From the NCBI RefSeq assembly GCF_024129355.1, contig NZ_JAMXXP010000011.1:16675-80674 (forward strand): a stretch of DNA of 64,000 bases, in the 5' to 3' direction. This document shows positions 25,468-32,789 of this stretch, in pieces. The notes beneath the pieces are model-generated. The model was given only the letters and a program-made list of their open reading frames with translations, had not been told where the DNA came from and ran no database searches. Source of the stretch: Acinetobacter lwoffii. GTDB taxonomy: Bacteria; Pseudomonadota; Gammaproteobacteria; Pseudomonadales; Moraxellaceae. Position numbers and translations under genes: made by a program. The stretch's first letter is position 1, and every line of letters begins with the position of its first letter.

Positions 25468-25797
25468 ATGTCTTTTTTATATCTTTCGATTGCCATTATT
25501 GCAGAAGTCATTGCCACTTCTGCATTGAAAGCTTCCAATGGTTTTAGCGTGCTCTGGCCTTCACTTGCCACAATTGCCGGTTATGCCGTTGCCCTGTTTT
25601 TCCTGTCACTGACCATGAAAACCATTCCGATGGGCATTGCCTATGCAATCTGGTCTGGTGCCGGCATTATCCTGATTTCAACGGTTGGCCTCTTGGTGTT
25701 TAAACAGCAACTGGATCTTCCCGCACTGATCGGTCTGGCATTTATGATTATTGGCATTATTTTTATCAATGTCTTTTCCAAAAGTACGCAGCTTTAA
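25468..25797 (+). CDS. Small multidrug resistance (SMR) transporter, Qac-type
   Basis: The 109-residue, four-helix inner-membrane protein carries the essential glutamate at position 13 (IIAEVIATSALKAS) and the AYAIWSGAGIILIS loop typical of the Qac/EmrE branch, close to Acinetobacter AbeS. Guanidinium exporters (Gdx/SugE) normally read AYAVWTGIG here. It is the third gene of an operon led by a guanidine-II riboswitch, where Gdx pumps usually stand. It may export substituted guanidinium cations or a toxic intermediate; substrate specificity cannot be read from sequence alone. Confidence 0.88.
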   Translation: MSFLYLSIAIIAEVIATSALKASNGFSVLWPSLATIAGYAVALFFLSLTMKTIPMGIAYAIWSGAGIILISTVGLLVFKQQLDLPALIGLAFMIIGIIFINVFSKSTQL

Positions 25798-25820
25798 TTT
25801 TTTAATATTCATCTGATAGT

Positions 25821-25847
25821 AAAAAATCCCCAGACCGGGGATTTTTT
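25821..25847. terminator. Bidirectional terminator between SMR and binding-protein genes
   Basis: AAAAAATCCCC and GGGGATTTTTT arms (11 bp) enclose AGACC, with T-runs on both strands. It serves the plus-strand oxygenase operon and the minus-strand binding-protein operon, which converge here. Confidence 0.92.
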
Positions 25848-25864
25848 ATGCAAGAGATCAGGCT

Positions 25865-26887
25865 TTATTGCAGCTCTTGTACCAGCGTTGGAACAATCAC
25901 GCCATCCACGTTCATTTCAGTCGTATAAATGCCGTTAGCCACATTGAACTTGTTCACATGATAGCTAGAACCATAGATCGAGTCGAAACCATTACCTTTG
26001 GTAAAGACTTTCTTGTTGGCGGCCAGATCCAGTAAATGGGTGCCATCAATGAACTGCATATAGGTTTTCGCATCGACACCAACCCGTTTGGACATAATCT
26101 GTGCAGCATCTTCACGAGTCGCCGGATCATTGATGTATTTGACGGTTTTATCCCAAACCTGAATCACCTTTTTCCATTGCTCTTTATTGGCTTCCAGATG
26201 GGCTGGATTCACGGTCAAGGTATCGTAGATTAATCCCGGCTTGTCTTTAGAGGTGAAAATAATCTTGGAACCGGCCACTGCAGATAGAGCCTGATTTGCC
26301 ACTGGCTGCCATACTGCAATCGCATCAATATCGGGAGTGGCAAAAACCTGTGGCAATTCATTGGTCATGGTATTAACCAGTTTAACTTCATTCAGTTTAA
26401 CCTTGGCATCATCCAGTGCAGTGGACAGCAATAAGTGATCGACCAGGCCTTTTTCAGTCGCAACTGTTTTACCGCGCAGATCCTGAATCGAATTAATGCC
26501 ATTCTTGGCAATAATTACGTCATTTCCAGCTGAATAATCAGTCGCCATGATCATCACACCCTTGGTCCCGCCAGAGCCAGTGACCAGATTATCACCATTA
26601 GTGACCATGACGGCATCTAGCTGGTTGGCGGCAAAAGCAGAGAGTGAAGCCGAATAGTCAAACCATTCGAAATTGGCATTTACCCCTGCTTCTTTTAGCC
26701 AGCCTTTTTCAATCGCCACTTGCCAGGCCACAAATCCCGGCCAGTCACTATAACCAATCCGGATGGGCTGAGTATTCACACTCCCTGCTGCCTTGGCATT
26801 TGGTTCAGGTACTTTAGCGGTATTGTCACAGCCACTAAAAAGGATTGCAGACAGTACGGAAACGGACATCAGTGCTTTTTTGATCAT
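25865..26887 (-). CDS. Periplasmic substrate-binding lipoprotein, urea-carboxylase region
   Basis: From the ATG at 26887 the protein has 340 residues. MIKKALMSVSVLSAILFSGC is a lipoprotein signal with Cys20 as the lipidated residue. The mature part is of the NitT/TauT type (IRIGYSDWPGFVAWQVAIEKGWLKEAG, LDAVMVTNGDN, ATEKGLVDHLLL) and matches the binding proteins found next to urea carboxylase genes. The ATG overlaps the allophanate hydrolase stop (ATGA). The partner permease and ATPase are on the opposite strand at 21671-23496. Guanidine or urea is the likely ligand, by context. Confidence 0.85.
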   Translation of the reverse strand: MIKKALMSVSVLSAILFSGCDNTAKVPEPNAKAAGSVNTQPIRIGYSDWPGFVAWQVAIEKGWLKEAGVNANFEWFDYSASLSAFAANQLDAVMVTNGDNLVTGSGGTKGVMIMATDYSAGNDVIIAKNGINSIQDLRGKTVATEKGLVDHLLLSTALDDAKVKLNEVKLVNTMTNELPQVFATPDIDAIAVWQPVANQALSAVAGSKIIFTSKDKPGLIYDTLTVNPAHLEANKEQWKKVIQVWDKTVKYINDPATREDAAQIMSKRVGVDAKTYMQFIDGTHLLDLAANKKVFTKGNGFDSIYGSSYHVNKFNVANGIYTTEMNVDGVIVPTLVQELQ

Positions 26888-28692
26888 TTTGCGACTTCCC
26901 CTATGCATTCACATTTAAATTTGGTATTTGAAAGTTGTTTAGATTTCATAAATTCACGCCAGCCACCGAAATGACTGATATCTGTTGCATCTTCAAGTAC
27001 ATAGCCTTCACAGATAAAGCCTTTGACCCAAGTGCCATCAATCAGCTGGACATTGCCGATCCCCAAAGGTGCCGGAACTTCTGCAACAATGTCTCCGAAC
27101 AGTGCACGCGGAATGTCCCAGACCTCTACTTCAATTGAAAAACCTTTCGCGTTGTATTGCAGGCCAGGTTTTGGCGGTGTGGTATTTTTTAAAGCATAGA
27201 GTTTGTAATGCGAAGCAGTCCGGGTCTGCTTGATCAGGGTGCCACTGCGTGTGGTCAGCTGAAAATTCAGTGGCATACCGGTCAGATGTGCTCCGACGAC
27301 AGCCAGTTTGACGCTGTGCCCCGATGAGATTTCAGTTGTTTTTTCATAAGTAAGTTCAGAGGTACCTAGCTTTAACTGGCTTGCTTGCTGCCATTTTTGC
27401 CCGAATTTGGCCAGTGCTTCATCCATCCAGGCTGACGCAAGAAAGGTCACGCCCGTTGGCAAACCATCAGCACGAATGCTATTTGGTAGCGCCAAAGCCG
27501 ACAGATCGGCAAAATTGACAAAATTGGTATAAGCGCCCATATGGCTGTTTTTGACCAGAGGATCCGCTTCTACTTCTGCAATGCGATAAATGGTGGGTGC
27601 AGTAGGCACCATCAAGGCATCATAATCTGCCAGTGTATTTTGAATAACACGGCTCAGGCGGGCGCGTTCATATTCATCCTGCATGGCATCGACCGCACTG
27701 AACCGGTCTGCCTGCGCTATAATCTGGCCAATTACCGGATGGGTCTGCTCACGTTGCACCATTCTTTCCACGGCACTGGTACGTTCAGCCACCCAAGAGC
27801 GGTTGTAAAGTGCAGTCGCCAGCTGTTGAAATGGAACAAAATCAATCGGCTCAACCGTATAACCCAAGCTTTGTACACGTGCGATCGCCAGCTGGAATGC
27901 TTTTTCAGTTTCAGCATCGCCATAAAATTCCAGTGTATCCGGAATGGCAATTTTCCCTTTTGAAAATTGGCTCGGTTCATTCTGAGGATGCATTCTGGAA
28001 TAATCATCGCTGGCATCATAGCCTTGCATAACTTGCGCTACCTGCCAGGCGTCATCCACAGTCAAAGCAAAAACCGAAATCACATCGATGGTGCGGCAAG
28101 CCGGAATCAGGCCTGAAGTCGAGAACCAGCCTTTGGTTGGTTTGAGTCCGACAATGTTATTGTGCCCTGCCGGTACACGTCCTGAACCTGCAGTATCTGT
28201 ACCCAGACTGAATGGCACTTGTCCATTTGCCACAGCAACACTTGAACCGGAACTCGAACCACCACTGATATATTCAGGATTAAAGCTGTTCTTCACCGCG
28301 CCGTATGGAGAGCGCACACCGACTAAGCCTGTGGCAAACTGGTCCAGATTGGTTTTACCCACGACAATCGCGCCGGCAGCTTTTAATTTGGCGACTGCTG
28401 TTGCATCGGAAGTCGCCAGATAAGCTGCCTCTTTACATGCTGCTGTGGTATAGAACCCTGCAACATCAATATTGTCCTTGACCGCAAATGGCACCCCATA
28501 AAGTGGCAAGCTAGCACTATCTGCACCAGTCAATGCATCAATTTGTGCCTGTAATTGGGCTGCCGTCGCAATTGAAATCCAGGCATAATCGTCATTATTC
28601 AACCCGGCAACATACTCAATCAGGTCACTGAGCTGGATATTGTTATTCTGGTAGGCGTGTTGCCAGTCCTGTACAGTCCATAAGTTGTGCAC
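26884..28692 (-). CDS. atzF: Allophanate hydrolase
   Basis: The 602-residue enzyme splits allophanate into ammonia and carbon dioxide, the final step of guanidine or urea carboxylation pathways. The amidase-signature catalytic triad is visible: Lys in FAVKDNID near residue 72, Ser in GGSSSGSSVAVA and Ser in TDTAGSGRVPA. A separate C-terminal domain from about residue 470 is typical of allophanate hydrolases and is missing from simple amidases. Translation starts with GTG at 28692, 7 nt after AAGGAGAA. It lies 11 nt after the NikR-like gene and overlaps the binding-protein gene. Confidence 0.93.
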   Translation of the reverse strand: MHNLWTVQDWQHAYQNNNIQLSDLIEYVAGLNNDDYAWISIATAAQLQAQIDALTGADSASLPLYGVPFAVKDNIDVAGFYTTAACKEAAYLATSDATAVAKLKAAGAIVVGKTNLDQFATGLVGVRSPYGAVKNSFNPEYISGGSSSGSSVAVANGQVPFSLGTDTAGSGRVPAGHNNIVGLKPTKGWFSTSGLIPACRTIDVISVFALTVDDAWQVAQVMQGYDASDDYSRMHPQNEPSQFSKGKIAIPDTLEFYGDAETEKAFQLAIARVQSLGYTVEPIDFVPFQQLATALYNRSWVAERTSAVERMVQREQTHPVIGQIIAQADRFSAVDAMQDEYERARLSRVIQNTLADYDALMVPTAPTIYRIAEVEADPLVKNSHMGAYTNFVNFADLSALALPNSIRADGLPTGVTFLASAWMDEALAKFGQKWQQASQLKLGTSELTYEKTTEISSGHSVKLAVVGAHLTGMPLNFQLTTRSGTLIKQTRTASHYKLYALKNTTPPKPGLQYNAKGFSIEVEVWDIPRALFGDIVAEVPAPLGIGNVQLIDGTWVKGFICEGYVLEDATDISHFGGWREFMKSKQLSNTKFKCECIGEVAK

Positions 28693-28703
28693 AGCTGTTC
28701 TCC

Positions 28704-29147
28704 TTAAGTGTGTTCGGTATTTTGTGGAATAGGCGGCATGACGGCATCCATCAGTTCGAGATGCCCTTTAATCACGCCTTTCAGTGCAATAAATTGTTCG
28801 CTAATTTCTTTCAGGTCACTGCTCGCGCCCTGCATCAGCATGACTTGCAGAATTTTTTCATCATCCAGCTGGATATGCAGTGAATTGATCACTTGTGCCA
28901 GATACTGCTGTTGCAGATCGACCAGTTGACTGCGCAGCGGTTTCAGACTGACGTCATAGAGCAAGGTAAGTGTGCCAACCATGACTTCATCGCGAATCAC
29001 CAGATCATCAATCAGGTGACGGTTAATCATGTCGACAATAGCCTGCGAACGGCTTTCATAGTGCTGCTCGACAATTTTTTGATCCATCGCATGTAGCGTT
29101 GTTTCTGGCACGGTAATACTGATCCGTGCCAATTTTTGTTTAGGCAC
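28704..29147 (-). CDS. NikR-like ribbon-helix-helix/ACT regulator with degenerate nickel site
   Basis: From the GTG at 29147 the protein has 147 residues. An N-terminal ribbon-helix-helix DNA-binding domain (LARISITVPE, HYESRSQAIVDMIN) is followed by the ACT-like domain of NikR (MVGTLTLLYDVS, HIQLDDEKILQVMLMQG). Aligning with E. coli NikR, nickel ligands His76, His89 and Cys95 are replaced by Gln80, Gln93 and Ile99; only His87 (His91 here) remains. It probably senses something else, perhaps a pathway intermediate. The frame is open from a TTG at 29219, but the GTG overlaps the stop of the small upstream ORF and gives a normal NikR-length start. Confidence 0.8.
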   Translation of the reverse strand: MPKQKLARISITVPETTLHAMDQKIVEQHYESRSQAIVDMINRHLIDDLVIRDEVMVGTLTLLYDVSLKPLRSQLVDLQQQYLAQVINSLHIQLDDEKILQVMLMQGASSDLKEISEQFIALKGVIKGHLELMDAVMPPIPQNTEHT

Positions 29148-29271
29148 GATGTTGATCCTTGGGTTGGTATTGGGAAGACTGTTTAATGTGAAAGCCTGCG
29201 CGTACGCTGAGCAGCTCAACCAAAAAGTGAAGCCATGGATGCATTTTTTTATTTGATGTCGGATTGTTCAT
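29140..29271 (-). CDS. Small ORF (43 codons) heading the NikR-like operon
   Basis: ATG at 29271 is preceded by CAGGAGATGCAC, a strong ribosome site, and lies 42 nt after the predicted sigma-54 start. It encodes 43 residues beginning MNNPTSNKKMHPWLHFLVE and ending PKDQHRA, with no clear membrane helix. Its TAA overlaps the GTG start of the NikR-like gene, so it may be a leader peptide that couples translation, or a small protein in its own right. I recognise no homologue. Confidence 0.5.
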   Translation of the reverse strand: MNNPTSNKKMHPWLHFLVELLSVRAGFHIKQSSQYQPKDQHRA

Positions 29272-29323
29272 GTGCATCTCCTGTGGATATTACAAAACCA
29301 AAATTTCGTATTACTTAGGAAAA

Positions 29324-29339
29324 TGCAGAAAGCGTGCCA
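29324..29339 (-). promoter_or_regulatory. Sigma-54 promoter of NikR-like/atzF operon
   Basis: The minus strand reads CTGGCACGCTTTCTGCA with GG-N10-GC spacing and a consensus -24 box. The predicted start is near 29313. Confidence 0.8.
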
Positions 29340-29389
29340 GTTTTGTTTATTTGGACGTGATAAATGAAATGATATAAAAAGGCGAAAAA

Positions 29390-29565
29390 AAGCCCCATAA
29401 CAGTGAGATGGGGCTTGTTCTAAAGCAAAAGTAAGTTTTGTATTTCACCGGTTTATTCCATTTTGATTGCTCATGTCCTTGCTATTCTTTTTATACATGA
29501 ATGGTTAACCGATGTTTGTGATTATGAGTGATCAAGTTTATTACTCTCCTCTATTTATGTTGTAT
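29390..29565 (-). ncRNA. Candidate sigma-54-driven small RNA
   Basis: A predicted sigma-54 start near 29565 is followed, about 150 nt on, by a strong terminator (AAGCCCCAT and ATGGGGCTT, 29390-29416, then seven T on the minus strand). No gene lies between them; the only reading frame with a ribosome site is nine codons (MSNQNGINR, near 29480). The terminator cannot belong to the downstream NikR-like operon, whose promoter lies beyond it. The interval could encode a nitrogen-regulated small RNA of roughly 180 nt, or be the remnant of a lost gene. The rest of the spacer, 29591-29972, is AT-rich; only a TGCACCATTGG stretch at about 29704 (possible NtrC site) stands out. Confidence 0.4.
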
Positions 29566-29574
29566 ATAAATAAA

Positions 29575-29590
29575 AGCATAAAGCATGCCA
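29575..29590 (-). promoter_or_regulatory. Sigma-54 promoter of candidate small RNA
   Basis: The minus strand reads TGGCATGCTTTATGCTT, with GG (29589-29588) and GC (29577-29576) 10 nt apart. A NtrC-like TGCACCATTGG lies about 120 bp upstream, a normal enhancer distance. Confidence 0.55.
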
Positions 29591-29972
29591 CAATATAAAA
29601 TAGAATAGATTTAAGCAGAATACGTGGAAAATTAATTACATATGTAAAATAAGGCAAAACAACAATGATTTATTTTTTAAGGATGCCTAAAAAATAGGCC
29701 ATTTTGCACCATTGGGGTTCGATTGTGCATCAAAGTGTGGCTAGATTTGCTTTTTGAACTTGCCCAATAAGTTTACCACTTTTGATGTATATCAATTTAG
29801 TTTGAGGCTTATAGTTTCTAGCTACATAGTATTGAGAATTTAACTGTTCGGCGGAAAATATATTTAAATTGAGAAAAACCCTCCATACAGGTTCTTTTCC
29901 AAACAATATTTATCTACAATTAATCTAATAATTAAACAATTGTTCTTTAAAACTATATTAAGGGGAAAAGTG

Positions 29973-32747
29973 ATGAGCCGTGGCTCTGAGTGGGGACGTT
30001 GGGATCTACACGTACATACAAAAGGTACAGCAAAAAGCGATAAATTTGGCAATATTTCTTTTGAAGATTACTGCATTCAACTTTTCAACAAAGCTGTAGA
30101 ATGTAATATCAAAGCTATTGGCATCACTGATTATTTTAGTATTGAAAATTATAAAAAAGTAAAAGACTTTCAAGATCAAATTCATACTAGAACAGATTTC
30201 GACAAAATAAAAAAAGAAAGGATTTGTGAAATTCTTTTGATCCCGAATATAGAGTTAAGAATTATACCTAGCACGGATAAAGGCAGTGCTATAAATATGC
30301 ATTTTCTACTAAATCCAGAAATTATTGAAGATTTTGAAAACCAGTACTGTGATGCATTGACATTTACAGTTACTGAAGAAGAACAATACAAGCTAACACC
30401 TTATGACCTTAAACGATTAGGAAGGAAAGGAGTCATAGAATATATCAGTGATGAATCTGCATATAGGAATGGTATTTCCTCTTTTGTTCTTAATTCTAGT
30501 GATATTATTAAAGCATTTAAAAAATATCCAAATTTCAGAAAAAATTGTTTGGTTGCGGTAGCTAATTCAAATAAAGATGGCGCCTCTGCATTTCAAGGTC
30601 ACGAAAAGTTCTTGAATAGCCAACAAGATGGAGCCACTTTAAAGGTACTAAGAGAATCTCTATATAAAGTTTCAGACATCATTTTTTCTTCAACTCTGAC
30701 TGATAAACCCTTTTTTCTAGGGAAAAATACTGCAGATCAATCTATCTTTCTTGATAATTATGGTACTTATAAGCCATGTATACATGGAAGTGATGCTCAC
30801 GATCTAGATACTTTATTTGAACCAACAGATCAAAAATATTGCTGGATTAAAGCTGAACCAACTTTTGAAGGTTTAAAGCAAATTATTCACGAACCTGAAA
30901 GTCGTGTTCATATCGGACAACATTGCCCTGAAATAAAAAACTCATATGAAGTAATAGATTATATCGAGTTAAATAATACTAATGTTGCAAACGAAAAAAT
31001 TTACTTTAATGGTAATTTAACTTCTATCATCGGTGGGCGATCATCAGGTAAGTCCACCCTATTACAATGTCTAGCAAATAAATTAAAACCTACCGCACTA
31101 AACTCCCTTGAACAATCTCAGCATATTGATGAGCTTTGTTCAAATTTTAGAATTATTTGGCAAGATGGTAAGGAGGATTATAGTAGACCCATTGAATATT
31201 TTTACCAAGGACATATGTATTCAAAGTCAAAAGATCAAGGTATTGAAGATATAGTTAAAGACTTGATACAGCAAAAAGACAATAAGCTTTTCTCTAAATT
31301 TAAAGAACAAAGTGATTTTTTACGACATGAAATTTCAGGAAAAGTATCTACTTATTTTTCAATTTTAAGCTCTTTAACTGACTATCAATCACAATTGACA
31401 CAGAAAGGTAATAAGGATGATATTCAAAATCAAGTTAATGAATTATCCATACAAATCCAAAATAATGATATTGGAAATATAACTCAAGAAGAAATGGCAA
31501 GTTTTAATACTTCGAATGAAACTTTGACAATTCTTAATAAAAATCTTGAAGGTCTTATTACTTTTAAAGAACTACTTGAAGATAAGCACAGTTCTGATTT
31601 CTATCAACTGTTAAACCCATTTGAACTTAGTTTAAATTATGTGCTAGTAAAATCACACTTTGAATCTTTTGCAAGTGAAATAGAAAAATTTACAGCTACT
31701 CAATTTGAGCAATTCAAAAAGCTATCCCAGAAAACTATTTCTGATCAGATCCTAAAAGTTGAACAAGAAATTTTAAGTATCAAAAGTACTAACATATTTC
31801 AAAAAGTCGAAGTCTATCTAAGGTCTTCTGACGCTATAAAACCATTATTAGAAAGGCTAAATATTGAAAAAGCTAAGATTCAAGAAATTGATGATATTTT
31901 AGAAAAAATTGCTGAATTAAAAAAATCTTTGGAAAGTCTGACAACTGAGTTTCAACGTACAATTTGGTTATCAATGTCCAATGTAGCTTCCGAATTAATA
32001 CAGGCTATATCATCAATTACAATCAGCCAAGATCTACAAATAATTGCAACGAATATATTTGATAAATTCAAGTTCAATGAATTTATCAAAAAAACAATTA
32101 ACCAACAGCCTGAAAAAGCCAAGCTATTTGCTGAAATGCAAGTTACTTCTCAAATAGAACTATTAGATAAATACCATGAAATAGTAGAATCCTTAGAAGA
32201 AGGAGAAGTTCGTTTTAGAGGTGGTACTACTTTAGAAACATTTACTAAAGAATTCTTTGATAATTCATGGTTTAAAATAAAATTTGACGTGATCTATGAT
32301 GATGACAACTACAATGAAATGTCACAAGGCAAAAAAGCTTTTGTAGTGTTAAAAATGACTTTAGATTGTAGTGAAAGTAAGTGCCCTATTATCATCGACC
32401 AACCTGAAGATGACTTAGATAATCGTGCAATATACTCTGAATTGGTAGCTTTTCTAAAACAAAAGAAAAAGGAAAGACAAATTATTCTTGTGACTCACAA
32501 CGCTAATGTCGTGGTAAATGCAGATAGTGAGCTAATTATTGTTGCCAACCAACATGGGACTCATAGTCCAAATATGAATAAGCATAAGTTTCAATATAAA
32601 TTTGGAAGTATTGAGTCACTTGATTTTGATCCAACATGCACGTCTACCTTGAATCAGAAAACAATTAAGTCACATATATGTGAAATTCTTGAAGGTGGAG
32701 ATAGAGCCTTTAAATTACGAGAACAAAAATATAATCTAGCTTCATAA
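29973..32747 (+). CDS. PHP-domain plus SMC/ABC-type ATPase (TrlF-like), possible defence protein
   Basis: From the ATG at 29973 (AAGGGGAAAAGTG before it) the protein has 924 residues. The N-terminal 300 residues form a PHP metallo-phosphoesterase domain: WDLHVHT, GITDYFS, IPNIELR and HGSDAHD supply the metal ligands. An SMC-like ATPase follows: Walker A GGRSSGKST near 355, a helical middle with coiled-coil character (about 430-720), signature-like MSQGKKA near 782, Walker B CPIIIDQPEDDLDN near 805 and switch VTHNANVVVNAD. The family is annotated as TrlF-type AAA-like ATPase, a name given from memory. It is much more AT-rich than its neighbours, stands alone between two guanidine operons and is probably horizontally acquired. 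Confidence 0.8.
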   Translation: MSRGSEWGRWDLHVHTKGTAKSDKFGNISFEDYCIQLFNKAVECNIKAIGITDYFSIENYKKVKDFQDQIHTRTDFDKIKKERICEILLIPNIELRIIPSTDKGSAINMHFLLNPEIIEDFENQYCDALTFTVTEEEQYKLTPYDLKRLGRKGVIEYISDESAYRNGISSFVLNSSDIIKAFKKYPNFRKNCLVAVANSNKDGASAFQGHEKFLNSQQDGATLKVLRESLYKVSDIIFSSTLTDKPFFLGKNTADQSIFLDNYGTYKPCIHGSDAHDLDTLFEPTDQKYCWIKAEPTFEGLKQIIHEPESRVHIGQHCPEIKNSYEVIDYIELNNTNVANEKIYFNGNLTSIIGGRSSGKSTLLQCLANKLKPTALNSLEQSQHIDELCSNFRIIWQDGKEDYSRPIEYFYQGHMYSKSKDQGIEDIVKDLIQQKDNKLFSKFKEQSDFLRHEISGKVSTYFSILSSLTDYQSQLTQKGNKDDIQNQVNELSIQIQNNDIGNITQEEMASFNTSNETLTILNKNLEGLITFKELLEDKHSSDFYQLLNPFELSLNYVLVKSHFESFASEIEKFTATQFEQFKKLSQKTISDQILKVEQEILSIKSTNIFQKVEVYLRSSDAIKPLLERLNIEKAKIQEIDDILEKIAELKKSLESLTTEFQRTIWLSMSNVASELIQAISSITISQDLQIIATNIFDKFKFNEFIKKTINQQPEKAKLFAEMQVTSQIELLDKYHEIVESLEEGEVRFRGGTTLETFTKEFFDNSWFKIKFDVIYDDDNYNEMSQGKKAFVVLKMTLDCSESKCPIIIDQPEDDLDNRAIYSELVAFLKQKKKERQIILVTHNANVVVNADSELIIVANQHGTHSPNMNKHKFQYKFGSIESLDFDPTCTSTLNQKTIKSHICEILEGGDRAFKLREQKYNLAS

Positions 32748-32749
32748 AT

Positions 32750-32777
32750 AAAAAAGACCGCCTAAGCGGTCTTTTTT
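32750..32777. terminator. Bidirectional terminator between ATPase gene and carboxylase gene
   Basis: AAAAAAGACCGC and GCGGTCTTTTTT arms (12 bp) enclose CTAA, with T-runs on both strands. It separates the convergent PHP-ATPase and carboxylase genes. Confidence 0.93.
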
Positions 32778-32789
32778 ATTATTAATTCA

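Noticed and set aside
29148..29219. Longer TTG-started form of the NikR-like protein
   Set aside because: It has no ribosome site, overlaps the small ORF and adds residues foreign to NikR; the GTG at 29147 gives normal length.
29700..29745. NtrC enhancer sites
   Set aside because: TGCACCA-like halves occur here and near 19747, but none is a full dyad; mentioned only as support.
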